Shown: one piece after another, positions 6,892 to 16,709 of the stretch
How the letters are laid out: every line of letters begins with the position of its first letter
Position numbering within the stretch: position 1 is the stretch's first letter
Source: Clostridia bacterium
Lineage (GTDB): Bacteria; Bacillota; Clostridia; Christensenellales; Pumilibacteraceae
Direction of reading: 5' to 3'
Assembly (NCBI GenBank): GCA_022791915.1
Contig: JAAWAB010000022.1
Span: forward strand, 1-61,186
DNA: 61,186 bases
Program-made: the position numbers and the translations under genes
The notes under the pieces: generated by a model
The model's database searches: none
Seen by the model: the letters and a program-made list of their open reading frames with translations, nothing else
What the model was told of the DNA's origin: nothing

Positions 6892-8124
6892 TCAGTCCTG
6901 CGGATAAAGATGACAAGCGCAGAAATGCCCCGGCTTGTATTCGCGGTATTTGGGCGCAACTTCGGCACAGATTCCCATACATTCGGGACATCTGGTATGG
7001 AAACGGCAACCCGAAGGCGGATTGGCGGGACTGGGAATAGAACCGCTCAAAATCACTCTGTCTGCCTTGCGGCGCGGGTCGGGCACGGGCACCGCCGAGA
7101 GTAGCGAGCGCGTGTACGGGTGCATCGGCTCGGCAAAAATGGCGTCGGTAGAACCGCTTTCCACCATAGACCCGAGATACATCACGCCCACACTGTCCGA
7201 TATGTGTTGCACCACCGAAAGGTCGTGCGAAATGAACATATACGCGAGTCCGCGTTCGTTCTGCAAATCTTTGAGCAGATTGAGAATCTGCGCCTGAATA
7301 GACACGTCGAGCGCCGAAACGGGTTCGTCGCACACGATGAATTTGGGCTTGATGGCAAGCGCGCGCGCAATACAGATTCTTTGCCGTTGTCCGCCCGAAA
7401 ATTCGTACGGATACCGCTCGTAATGCTGGGGTTGCAAACCGCAACGCACCATAATATCGATAACGTAGTCTTTTATTTCGCTCTTGGGTACGATTTTATG
7501 AACCGCAACGCCTTCGCTTATAATGTTGCCTATGGAAAAACGGAGCGACAGACTGGAATACGGGTCCTGAAAAATGACCTGCATGTCGGTGCGAATGGAA
7601 TTCATCTGTCGGTCGGTGTAGTCGGTAATGTTCTTGCCGTCGAAATACACGTCGCCCGCCGTTTTGCGGTACAAGCCCAAAATCGTGCGCCCGAGCGTTG
7701 TTTTGCCGCAACCGCTCTCGCCCACGATTCCCACCGTTTTACCGTACGGAATACGCACGGAAACGTCGTCTACCGCTTTGAGAAAGCGCGTAGGCTGACC
7801 GATGATGTTGGTTTCGATGGGAAAATATTGCTTGATATGATTGGCAATCAGAATGTTTTCGGCTTTTTCTTGCTCGGTGGGTTCCACGCTCTCGTAGTTG
7901 CGAAGCTCTGCCGAAGAAATACCCTTAACAAAGAGCTTTTTGATGCTCTCGGGCATTTTGATTTTCTTCTTTTGTTGCGCCTGCGGAACCGCATCGTTTT
8001 CTTCCGGTTGGATAGACTCCACCGCAGACGCCGCGCTTATCTGCACTTCGCCGTCCGCTTCGGTTGCCGCCGCCGCGAAAACTTCCGCCTGTTCTTCTTC
8101 GCTTTTTTTGTTGATATCGGACAT
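6892..8124 (-). CDS. oppF: Oligopeptide ABC transporter ATPase OppF
   Basis: Second ATPase of the peptide importer, partner of OppD. Walker A GESGCGKTT, Q-loop in IFQDPYSSLSLR, signature FSGGQRQR, Walker B FIVCDEPVSALD, switch His in SHDLS, then the oligopeptide-type C-terminal domain with C-R-F-H-T-R-C and other Cys residues. At 410 residues it is about 80 longer than usual. The extra part is N-terminal: an acidic low-complexity stretch (residues 1-50, Glu/Ala rich) followed by KKKIKMPESIKKLF. It starts nine bases after the oppC stop and ends six before oppD. The acidic arm may complement the basic OppD tail; that is inference. Confidence 0.93.
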   Translation of the reverse strand: MSDINKKSEEEQAEVFAAAATEADGEVQISAASAVESIQPEENDAVPQAQQKKKIKMPESIKKLFVKGISSAELRNYESVEPTEQEKAENILIANHIKQYFPIETNIIGQPTRFLKAVDDVSVRIPYGKTVGIVGESGCGKTTLGRTILGLYRKTAGDVYFDGKNITDYTDRQMNSIRTDMQVIFQDPYSSLSLRFSIGNIISEGVAVHKIVPKSEIKDYVIDIMVRCGLQPQHYERYPYEFSGGQRQRICIARALAIKPKFIVCDEPVSALDVSIQAQILNLLKDLQNERGLAYMFISHDLSVVQHISDSVGVMYLGSMVESGSTDAIFAEPMHPYTRSLLSAVPVPDPRRKADRVILSGSIPSPANPPSGCRFHTRCPECMGICAEVAPKYREYKPGHFCACHLYPQD

Positions 8125-8133
8125 AGCGTTCCT

Positions 8134-9204
8134 CTACTTTTTCATCTTCGGGTCGAACGCGTCACGCAATCCGTCGCCGATAAAGTTAAAGCTCAACACC
8201 GCAAGCATAATGCAGATGCCGGCAGGTCCCCATATATTGAAATGGTCGGATAAAATACTGAAATCGCCTTTTGTTAAACAGCTTAACATGTTGCCCCAAG
8301 TGGAATACGGAATGGGCACGCCCAAGCCAAGGAAAGACAACGTGGATTCGGTAAGGATAATTCCGCCCAAGCCGAGCGTCATCTGCACAATCAGCTGCGG
8401 CATAACGTTGGGCACCAAATGTCTGAAAATCTTTCTGCCCGCAGGCAACCCCATACTTCGCGCGGCGAGCATGAATTCCTGCTCACGGAGCGACAATATC
8501 TGCCCCCGCACCATACGCGCCGTTCCCGCCCAGCCGAACACGACCAACACGAGCATCAGCCAATAGATGCGGGCAAATCCGTTGATTTCGTTTGCCGAAA
8601 GTAGCGCGCTGCATATGAACAGTATGGGCATTTGCGGTATGCAATAGAACACGTCTACGATACGCATGATAATCTGGTCTACCACGCCGCCGAAATAGCC
8701 TGCTATGCCGCCCAGAATAACGCCCACAATCATTTCCAAAAGAATAACCACAAAACCGATGGTAAGCGAAATTCTGCCGCCGTACATCAATCGGAGCAAA
8801 ACGTCGCGTCCGTTTTCGTCGGTACCCAACAGGTGCTTGCTGCTCGGCGCGCCCTTTAAGTTGATAGACGGCGTATATTGAATATCGTACATCGTGTACG
8901 TTTCGCCGTTGACTTCGTAGGTGATTTTTTCCGCCGTTATCTGCTCGGCTCCGTCGTAGTCCACCGTTTTATAGTCCATATCGGGCGAAAACAGCGGTCC
9001 GATAAAGCAGATTAAAAACAGCATGACCAGTATCACCAAGCCGATAACCGACAGTTTGGAACGGAAGAACCGTTTAAGCACCAACTGCCCCGGACTCAAC
9101 GTTTTCACGCGTTCGGAAAGGTCTTCCTCCGGCCGGGTATCGGGTTCGGGCAACGGCGCATGCGCAAGTTCGCTTTCCGCCGCAAGTTTCGTTTCTTCGT
9201 TCAT
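8134..9204 (-). CDS. oppC: Oligopeptide ABC transporter permease OppC
   Basis: A 356-residue inner-membrane permease with an N-terminal cytosolic part, one membrane segment (KLSVIGLVILVMLFLICFI), an extracellular region of about 90 residues containing LLGTDENGRD, and five further segments. LGTDxxGRD and the EAA loop (R-S-M-G-L-P-A-G-R-K-I-F-R-H) that docks on the ATPases mark the OppC/DppC family. It forms the translocation pore with OppB. Stop is TAG. It begins six bases after oppB ends, so the two are co-translated. Confidence 0.95.
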   Translation of the reverse strand: MNEETKLAAESELAHAPLPEPDTRPEEDLSERVKTLSPGQLVLKRFFRSKLSVIGLVILVMLFLICFIGPLFSPDMDYKTVDYDGAEQITAEKITYEVNGETYTMYDIQYTPSINLKGAPSSKHLLGTDENGRDVLLRLMYGGRISLTIGFVVILLEMIVGVILGGIAGYFGGVVDQIIMRIVDVFYCIPQMPILFICSALLSANEINGFARIYWLMLVLVVFGWAGTARMVRGQILSLREQEFMLAARSMGLPAGRKIFRHLVPNVMPQLIVQMTLGLGGIILTESTLSFLGLGVPIPYSTWGNMLSCLTKGDFSILSDHFNIWGPAGICIMLAVLSFNFIGDGLRDAFDPKMKK

Positions 9205-9210
9205 TGCGCC

Positions 9211-10194
9211 TTACCTCCCCAGTTTGACGCGGGGGTCTACCACCGCGTACATGATGTCGGCAAGCAAAATGCCGAGCACCGTGAGTACCGTCATAAACAG
9301 GTAATACGACATAACAAACGGAATGTCGCCCTGAATGGTTGCCTGATAGGAAACGTATCCGATTCCCTGTATGCCGAACAGCTGTTCGATAACGTAGGAG
9401 CCGCCGAACAAGCCGGGCAAAATACCCGCCAACATGGTCACGAGCGGAATAGCCGTATTCTTAAACGCATGTTTATAGATAACCGAGCCTTTATGCACGC
9501 CCTTCGCCCGCGCGGTGCGGATATAGTCGGCATTGAGCACTTCGAGCATGTTGGTACGGGTGTACCGCATAAGTCCGCCCAAACTCAATATCGTCATGAG
9601 CAGTATGGGCAATACAAGGTGCCACGCCATGTTGATGATTTTCTGAAAAAGATTGCCGCTGAAATCAATGGACAACAATCCCAGACTGGAATCGAACCAC
9701 CCCAAATCCACGGCGAATATCTTGATACAGATTGCCGCAAAGAAGAAGGAAGGCAACGAAATGCCGAGTAGCGTAAACACCGTTGTAGCGTAATCCATAG
9801 GACCGTACTGGTTCACGGCCGCACGGATTCCGAGCGGTATGGCGATTACAAGTTGCAACAGAGTTACAATCAGGTTCATCCAAAACGACACGGGAATGGC
9901 GGTTTTGATTTTGGAAACCACTTCGGAGCCGTCGATGAACGAGTTGCCGAAGTTGCCGCGGAGCGCACCGCCCAGCCAGGTGAAATACCCTTTCACCACG
10001 CTCACGTTTAAGCCGTACAACTCCATAACGCGTTCCGCCTGCGCTTCCCAGTCGGGATTGTTCTGCGACGTAGCCTGAAATTTCAGATACACGTAGTTGT
10101 CGGGCATCATCCGAAACAGCGCATAGGTGATAAAGGTGACGCCGAACACCACGAATACGGCTATAAGCAGCCTTTTTAATACATACTTTACCAT
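9211..10194 (-). CDS. oppB: Oligopeptide ABC transporter permease OppB
   Basis: A 327-residue permease of the OppB/DppB family with six membrane segments. It opens MVKYVLKRLLIAVFVVFGVTFITYALF, has the EAA loop R-A-K-G-V-H-K-G-S-V-I-Y-K-H-A-F-K-N and ends in DPRVKLGR, the usual C-terminal D-P-R-V-K. It pairs with OppC. It starts 18 bases after the binding-protein gene. Confidence 0.95.
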   Translation of the reverse strand: MVKYVLKRLLIAVFVVFGVTFITYALFRMMPDNYVYLKFQATSQNNPDWEAQAERVMELYGLNVSVVKGYFTWLGGALRGNFGNSFIDGSEVVSKIKTAIPVSFWMNLIVTLLQLVIAIPLGIRAAVNQYGPMDYATTVFTLLGISLPSFFFAAICIKIFAVDLGWFDSSLGLLSIDFSGNLFQKIINMAWHLVLPILLMTILSLGGLMRYTRTNMLEVLNADYIRTARAKGVHKGSVIYKHAFKNTAIPLVTMLAGILPGLFGGSYVIEQLFGIQGIGYVSYQATIQGDIPFVMSYYLFMTVLTVLGILLADIMYAVVDPRVKLGR

Positions 10195-10212
10195 TTGTCT
10201 TTTGCCTTGGAA

Positions 10213-12840
10213 TTATTTGAAACTGACTTGCCAGATTTTATCGAGCGGACTCGTCCAGGTTGTGGGTTCGGTGTTGATTGTATTCACGTCCACCGTTTCC
10301 GTATTCCAGGCAAACAGGTCGCACCGTTGATAGAGCGGGAATTCGATGGCAAGGTCCATTACTTTGCCGAGCGCCTGCTGATAGATGGGCGCACGTGCTT
10401 CCTGATCCAGTACTTTACGACCGTCGTCAATCAGCTTACTCAACTCTTCCAAAATTCGATAATCTTCGGAGCCCGCCTGTTTGAGAATGTACGGGTATCC
10501 CCAGGCGCGCACGTTGGTTGCCTTGGAATCCATGTGATACACCTGATACATATCGGGGTCTACGGTTGCCGACCATGCCGCACTCCATACCGTAAACGAA
10601 CCGCTGGAAAGTTTGGTAAGCGCGCGCGAATCGGTGTTGAGCGTAATCTGCCAACCGTCGTTATTGAGCACGTCCATTGCCGCCGCAAGCGTCTGGTATG
10701 CGGGGTGGTCGTCGGTGCCGCCCGCAATGGTAAACGTGTATTTAAGCGGTTTTGTTACGCCGTTTTCTTTATATCCCCAGTTGCCGTTGGTATCTTTGGT
10801 AACGCCTATCGTGTCACGCGCTCTATCCATATGCTTTTTATATTCGGTCAAATCGTTCTCTTTAACGCTGTACGAATACATTGCTTCGGGTTGCCAAACG
10901 TCATATTTACCCGGTTCGATTTCTTCGCCGTAGTTATATACCCACGAACTGGTAGACAACGGACGGTAAATTCTTTCCGACAGATTACCGGGATAATACG
11001 ATTCCACCAAAGAAGCGTCCATTACCGACATAATCGCTCTGCGCAGATTTATGTCGGGAATTTTTTCGGCATTGATACCGATATAACCGTAGCCGTTGGT
11101 TTTGGCGGTTTTGAAACCGATAAACTTTGACACTTTTTTCCCATTGAGCGCGTTTTGATTGGTTGCCGTGGCACTTACACCGTCGGTGTAGTCAAGTTGT
11201 TTGGTGGTGAGTGCGTTCATAACGTTTGCCGAATCGAGCACTTTATAGCGCGCAAATTTGATTTTGGCATTGTTGCTCGTATCGGTACCGTCACCCAAAC
11301 AGGTGTAGAAATAATCGTTGCGCATATAGTAGATAGTAGCCGCATTATAGAATCCGCTAAACAAAGATTCAAAATCGGTGTTGCCGTTAATATCGGTAGG
11401 CTGATACACACCCGCGCCCATCGGCACTTTGTTTCTTCCCTGAATCACGTCGGTGAAATAGGTGTAGTCACCCAAAGGGAAACCGAAACTGATCGGCTTA
11501 TTCGCATCGTACCCTTCGGTACCCGGTGCATTAAAGGTATGATAATCGTCTTTATCGGTATACCCTTTTTTGGAGATTTCGGCATTGGAATAGTAGTGCA
11601 TGGGCGCCACGGTAAAACCGAAGTTCCATTTTGCTTTGGGGTCTATACCGTTAATTACCACCTGTAACACGTCGTAATCGGGAGAATATACTGCTTGTTG
11701 CTTGCTATCTTTGGAAGGCTGGAAATCGGTCCCTTTTATAACGGTGATACCCGTAACCGTTTTAGGATTCTTGCCTTGCTCTTTGTATTCGGCAATTACT
11801 TTGCCGCGTTCTTCCGCCGTGATATTGGAAATCAACGTAGAACCCGACGCCCAGGAAAGGAGCCCCGCCAACTTACCCGATAATCCTCTGATGGGATTGC
11901 CGGCGCCGTAATAATCGTACACAAACTGAATCATCGAATCTTTATCGTGCGCAAATTCGGAGTCCGCAATAGCCGTATAGTCGATTACGTATTTGCCCGC
12001 ATCGTTCTTCACTGGTTTATTGGTGCCTTGTGCCAGCTTTACCGACGTAACGCCTTCGGTAAACAAATACACCTGCCACTGTTCGGTTACGTCGTATTCC
12101 TTGGAATAGCTTTCCAAGCTCTCGCCCGCACTCGCCCAGTCGGTTTCGATTTCGGCGCGGAACAGCGTGGCAAGTTCTTTGGCGTCCGCTTCCGCCTGAT
12201 CCGCCTGCTCTTTGCTCATAGCGGGGCTTTCGGTACCCGCCGCTTTGGTCAGCCAGTTGCGCAGATTGGTAATACGCAGTGTGGCGCGTGCGTCTGCCGT
12301 GGTATCGATAGGCGACTGTTCTTTATCCGAACTGGTAACGCCCAACGAACGGTAAGACGTAAGCCCCTGAATATCCACCGAATACATGGTAGACGAGCCT
12401 GTGTATACGGGGTCAAGATACACGTACATGTTGAAAAGTACGTCTTTAATGGTGAGCGGCGTGCCGTCGCTGAATTTAATCCCCTTTTTGATGACGAACT
12501 GATACGTAGTGGTACCCTTTTCGTCGCCCGTGGTAGTAACCTTTCCCGTAGAATCACGCATGATTTCCGAGTAATCTTTTACCACGCAGGGCCACTCGTC
12601 GCCGAACGCAATGTTTGCCTCCGAATCGGTGGTAAACATGGAAAGCTGGGTCATGCCCGTTACCGTGCTGTCGGTTCCCGCCGTGGAAAAGAACGGACTG
12701 AACAGTCCTTCCACAGGCAATATGCTCATACGGAAGGGGTCTGTTTCGTTATTGCGTTTTTCCTTTTTGGTACATCCCGCAAATGCGCCGCATGTAAACG
12801 CGAGCAATACTGCCAGAATTACACAAACTCTTTTCTTCAT
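10213..12840 (-). CDS. Oversized oligopeptide-binding lipoprotein (SBP family 5)
   Basis: The extracytoplasmic receptor of the importer. The signal peptide runs through VILAVLLAFTCGAF with lipobox FAGC at about residue 22, so the protein is membrane-anchored. SBP_bac_5 features are present: a W-x-x-x-L/K-x-G-I-x-F-S-D-G-T-P stretch (KKGIKFSDGTPLT), the NLRRAIM segment and A-P-I-Y-Q-Q-A-L-G near the end. At 875 residues it is about 300 longer than a typical OppA. Extra material lies in the first half (about residues 180-400, Asp/Glu/Ala rich, including VTEQWQVYLFTEG), where the family normally has a compact lobe. The first peptide-importer gene proper, preceded by a small lipoprotein gene 26 bases upstream. 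Confidence 0.92.
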   Translation of the reverse strand: MKKRVCVILAVLLAFTCGAFAGCTKKEKRNNETDPFRMSILPVEGLFSPFFSTAGTDSTVTGMTQLSMFTTDSEANIAFGDEWPCVVKDYSEIMRDSTGKVTTTGDEKGTTTYQFVIKKGIKFSDGTPLTIKDVLFNMYVYLDPVYTGSSTMYSVDIQGLTSYRSLGVTSSDKEQSPIDTTADARATLRITNLRNWLTKAAGTESPAMSKEQADQAEADAKELATLFRAEIETDWASAGESLESYSKEYDVTEQWQVYLFTEGVTSVKLAQGTNKPVKNDAGKYVIDYTAIADSEFAHDKDSMIQFVYDYYGAGNPIRGLSGKLAGLLSWASGSTLISNITAEERGKVIAEYKEQGKNPKTVTGITVIKGTDFQPSKDSKQQAVYSPDYDVLQVVINGIDPKAKWNFGFTVAPMHYYSNAEISKKGYTDKDDYHTFNAPGTEGYDANKPISFGFPLGDYTYFTDVIQGRNKVPMGAGVYQPTDINGNTDFESLFSGFYNAATIYYMRNDYFYTCLGDGTDTSNNAKIKFARYKVLDSANVMNALTTKQLDYTDGVSATATNQNALNGKKVSKFIGFKTAKTNGYGYIGINAEKIPDINLRRAIMSVMDASLVESYYPGNLSERIYRPLSTSSWVYNYGEEIEPGKYDVWQPEAMYSYSVKENDLTEYKKHMDRARDTIGVTKDTNGNWGYKENGVTKPLKYTFTIAGGTDDHPAYQTLAAAMDVLNNDGWQITLNTDSRALTKLSSGSFTVWSAAWSATVDPDMYQVYHMDSKATNVRAWGYPYILKQAGSEDYRILEELSKLIDDGRKVLDQEARAPIYQQALGKVMDLAIEFPLYQRCDLFAWNTETVDVNTINTEPTTWTSPLDKIWQVSFK

Positions 12841-12866
12841 ACTTCTATTTCAACCTCTCTTTCAGA

Positions 12867-14060
12867 TTAGTTTTCCGAATACTGTACGGCAATCGAACCC
12901 GTTACGTTTGTTACCGTATTACCGTTTGTTTCATCGTCTTCTCGTTTTCCCCACAGCAACAGCGGAGATTCGTCGTATACAATCGATACAACGGGCGTTC
13001 CGTTATCGAGCGCAACCGAGATATCTATGGCGCAATTGGTAAACGTAACGTTTTCTAACTTCGTTCCCGTTGCAACGCCGCCTAAAAATCCTACGCCGAT
13101 TACGCCTGTTACGCGAACCTGCTCGGTATATACGATTTCGAGCGTGCAATCTTCAAACGTTACGTCCGATATCGTTGCGTTCTCCAACTCGTCGGCAAAC
13201 AATCCCAACGCGGACACGCCGCGGAACGTGCGATTTTTGCGCTGAACGGTTAAGCCTTTTACGGTAACACCGTTGCCGATAACACTCCCTCGGAAAAACA
13301 TATTGTTCGTCCAGTTTGTGAGCGACGAGCAATCAATCACGCCGTTTTCATCGCCCACCAAATAGAAATTGGACGCCGACGATTTGAGAAAATCTTCCGC
13401 CGTTACTACTTTAACGTATTCCCCTTCGAGGAAATATCCGTACACGTTTACGGCATAGTCTTCTTCCGTTGCGGTTTCAATGGTTACGCCTTCGGGGAAT
13501 CCGGGATGCGTGAACGCAAAATCCCACTTATTGTTGCGGTTTGCATCGGCATAATAATCAATGAGCGTATAGCCTGTGCGCACAACGCGCGAGGAATTGA
13601 ATGTGGCGCCTTCGGCACAGAATACCTTTTGCACCGCTTCGCCCGACTCGATATCGAGCACGTTATAATAAAACCGCGGTTGCCACTTGGCATACAGCGT
13701 GATTTCCGTTCCGTGTGTTTCACTGTTTACTTTTTGGGAAAAATCCCATTTTTCTTTATACGTCACGTTGCCGTCGGCGTCTTTCTCGCCCGTGTACCAC
13801 CCTTCGACGATAAAGCCCGTTTTGGTGGGGGCGTTGATGTCTTTATTATAATCCCACGGAAGAGCAATGGGCGTGTTTTCATATAAGCGCACGTAGCGCA
13901 CGTCTTTACCCGACGAATTGCCGCCCACGAGATCGAGCGTCACCTTAATTACGGCGCCGTCGTTGATTGCGTCCCGCTCGGGGTCGGGCAAATCTCCGCA
14001 CGCGCACAGGGCGCATACGCATACGAGCGTTAAAATTAGAATTGTGAGTTTTTTCTTCAA
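12867..14060 (-). CDS. Lipoprotein with Flg_new (InlB B-type) repeats
   Basis: A 397-residue secreted lipoprotein: hydrophobic signal and lipobox-like LCAC-G around residue 20. Residues about 40-130 and 130-210 each form a repeat of the Listeria-Bacteroides type, seen as the ends TLYAKWQP and the starts GFIVEGWYT and GYTLIDYYAD. The second half is a right-handed beta-helix-like region with repeated T-I-x-D-V-T-F-E-D-C and L-E-N-V-T-F-T-N-C-A strands (GLUG-like). The start is TTG at 14060, placed by GAGGAAATCAAA just before it. It lies 26 bases upstream of the peptide-binding protein, so it is probably expressed with the importer and may present or bind substrate at the surface; that role is inferred. 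Confidence 0.8.
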   Translation of the reverse strand: MKKKLTILILTLVCVCALCACGDLPDPERDAINDGAVIKVTLDLVGGNSSGKDVRYVRLYENTPIALPWDYNKDINAPTKTGFIVEGWYTGEKDADGNVTYKEKWDFSQKVNSETHGTEITLYAKWQPRFYYNVLDIESGEAVQKVFCAEGATFNSSRVVRTGYTLIDYYADANRNNKWDFAFTHPGFPEGVTIETATEEDYAVNVYGYFLEGEYVKVVTAEDFLKSSASNFYLVGDENGVIDCSSLTNWTNNMFFRGSVIGNGVTVKGLTVQRKNRTFRGVSALGLFADELENATISDVTFEDCTLEIVYTEQVRVTGVIGVGFLGGVATGTKLENVTFTNCAIDISVALDNGTPVVSIVYDESPLLLWGKREDDETNGNTVTNVTGSIAVQYSEN

Positions 14061-14075
14061 TTTGATTTCCTCTGT

Positions 14076-14090
14076 ATCGGAAGTTCCGAT
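14076..14090. promoter_or_regulatory. 15-base palindrome upstream of the opp operon
   Basis: ATCGGAA-G-TTCCGAT is a perfect inverted repeat 15 bases upstream of the TTG start at 14060. It could be an operator or a small hairpin overlapping the ribosome site. I see no convincing -35/-10 pair close to it, so its role is open. Confidence 0.35.
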
Positions 14091-14161
14091 TTTTGCCGCA
14101 CGTGCTTGTCCGCAGCGGCATTTTCGGCAACGCTTCGCAAGTGTTCAAAGTTTTACGGGAT

Positions 14162-14398
14162 TCACCCCAGCCAAACGTAGAAACAGAATAAATATGCAAG
14201 AATTCCGCCTACCGCCAAGCAGATGAGCGGGATTGCCAACGATACGAACATGGAGCGCTTTTCCGCTTTTCCGACTTTTTTGGCTACATGCGCGCGCCGT
14301 TCCTTTTTTTCGGGCGACTCATACCAACGAAAACCGTCTACGTTCATATTTGCTATCGTGCGCCCGTCGTCGTCTTTATATTCTTTTCTCTTTTTCAT
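14162..14398 (-). CDS. Small single-pass membrane protein
   Basis: A 78-residue protein. The N-terminal half is cytosolic and charged (MKKRKEYKDDDGRTIANMNVDGF, then KKERRAHVAKKVGKAEKR), and the C-terminal half is one membrane segment (FVSLAIPLICLAVGGILAYLFCFYVWL). The D-D-D-G-R-T-I-A-N-M-N-V-D-G motif recurs in small membrane proteins of gut Clostridia in my memory; no function is known. The ATG at 14398 has no clear ribosome site, though a strong promoter lies 92 bases upstream. Could be regulatory or structural; unknown. Confidence 0.7.
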   Translation of the reverse strand: MKKRKEYKDDDGRTIANMNVDGFRWYESPEKKERRAHVAKKVGKAEKRSMFVSLAIPLICLAVGGILAYLFCFYVWLG

Positions 14399-14489
14399 AC
14401 GTTGTGCTTGTTTGGGCTTCCCTGTTCTCTCCGATTTGACTTTTATGCAGTCAAAGTGTATTTTTATGCAATGATACGCAGTTAAAACC

Positions 14490-14518
14490 ATTATACCAAA
14501 AATCCGAGTGTATTGCAA
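14490..14518 (-). promoter_or_regulatory. Promoter for the small membrane protein
   Basis: Minus strand TTGCAA (14518-14513), 17-base spacer, TATAAT (14495-14490). Predicted leader of about 85 bases before the ATG at 14398. Confidence 0.75.
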
Positions 14519-14675
14519 GCGATTGCAGGTTCTTTTTGGCTGTTATTCGGTTACTTTGGCGTCAATCGCAATATCTTTTGCAACGCAAAGCCGATTTTGT
14601 TTGCCGAACGGTGCATTTTTTGCCTTTTTATGAGAATTTTCGGGGATTCGGGGGTGCGCCTCCTTGTTAAGAATC

Positions 14676-14742
14676 AAAAAAAGGCATCAACAAAATTTGT
14701 CCGACGCCTTTGTCCGATACCTTCTTTCTTCTTATATATTAT
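14676..14742 (-). ncRNA. Candidate short non-coding RNA
   Basis: A promoter on the minus strand (14777-14749) is followed within about 65 bases by a strong hairpin: AAAGGCGTC (14711-14703) with GATGCCTTT (14688-14680), an inner ACAAA/TTTGT stem, then seven T. No ATG with a ribosome site lies between. The neighbours have their own promoter (14490-14518) and terminator (14837-14874), so this looks like a separate short transcript. I recognise no known RNA family. The rest of the 376-base gap 14519-14894 shows nothing further. Confidence 0.5.
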
Positions 14743-14748
14743 AGTGTA

Positions 14749-14777
14749 AGTATACCACCGATTGCTTATTCTGTCAA
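14749..14777 (-). promoter_or_regulatory. Consensus promoter driving the candidate small RNA
   Basis: Minus strand TTGACA (14777-14772), 17 bases, TATACT (14754-14749), one of the best promoters in the window, yet no gene follows before the hairpin at 14711. Confidence 0.75.
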
Positions 14778-14836
14778 GTGAAAAGATTAGAAAATCGCTC
14801 TGCCGCCCTCCCCCGCCGCCGCACTTGTTCCCCAAT

Positions 14837-14874
14837 AAAAAAACTCCCTTCCGTTTTACGGAAAGGAGCTTTTT
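14837..14874 (-). terminator. Terminator of gap
   Basis: Minus strand: AGCTCCTTTCCGT pairs with ACGGAAGGGAGT, followed by T7 (14843-14837). It lies 20 bases past the gap stop. Confidence 0.9.
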
Positions 14875-14894
14875 CGGATAATCCCGCTTTTATG

Positions 14895-16019
<1,125 letters not shown>

Positions 16020-16709
16020 TTATGCTTGCAGAAGATTGAGTTGACGCATGCGCGCCCACACGGCAAGCGGCGGCACAACGTACCGTTCGGCAAGCGTGGC
16101 AAGCACCGAAGGCAGGTGTTTTTCGGGGTCGAGCGTGGCACGGTTGATACCCAACAGGGAATAGATTTCCACCGTCTGCCGCTTGAATCCGTTCTTGGGC
16201 ATAACGAGTTTGAGCGCAAAACTTTCCGCGCTTTCGTCGCTGCGCGCAATTTCCGAAAACGCCGTTTCCAAATCGATTTCTTTTTTGCGTTCGCTCGGCA
16301 CCGATTCCAGACCGAACGACAGCTGTCCGCTGTCGGCAACGTTACGTTTTACCGAATCGAACAGAAAATGCGCGCACATCACCGCCAACGTAAAGTTATA
16401 CAAGCCGCACTCTCCCCTGTCGATTACGTCCCGTTCCACAACGGCGGCAGGTTGCGTAAAATCCAAACTTCCCGACTGTGTATACACGCGTTGCGGCTCA
16501 AACGTTACAACGCCCAGCAACCGCGTGCAATCGCCCGTTATGGTTTCGCACGCAACGTTCAACCCCAACTTGCGCGCCAACCGCTCTACGGGCACCGCTT
16601 TGCCGCCCAACACCGAACGGTCGAACCGATACAGAATATACGACGCCGTATCTTCGGCTACGTATTTGGCGCCGAACGACAGTCTGATGTTTTCCGCCGG
16701 CTCTATCAT
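16020..16709 (-). CDS. ImmA/IrrE-like protein with lost zinc motif
   Basis: A 229-residue cytosolic protein whose layout follows ImmA/IrrE metallopeptidases. VPVERLARKLGLNV (about residues 39-52) matches the 'v-p-v-e-x-i-A-x-x-l-G' entry. The region that should hold H-E-L-G-H reads LAVMCAHFLF, so the first His and the catalytic Glu are Val and Met, and only the second His remains. SFALKLVMP matches the A-x-x-F-A-x-x-L-L-M-P element, and ERYVVPPLAVWARMRQLNLL the closing 'f-x-V-s-x-x-a-v-x-x-R-l-x-x-l-g-L'. It is therefore probably not a protease. The ATG overlaps the stop of the YcxB-like gene (ATGA), so they are coupled. Confidence 0.7.
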   Translation of the reverse strand: MIEPAENIRLSFGAKYVAEDTASYILYRFDRSVLGGKAVPVERLARKLGLNVACETITGDCTRLLGVVTFEPQRVYTQSGSLDFTQPAAVVERDVIDRGECGLYNFTLAVMCAHFLFDSVKRNVADSGQLSFGLESVPSERKKEIDLETAFSEIARSDESAESFALKLVMPKNGFKRQTVEIYSLLGINRATLDPEKHLPSVLATLAERYVVPPLAVWARMRQLNLLQA

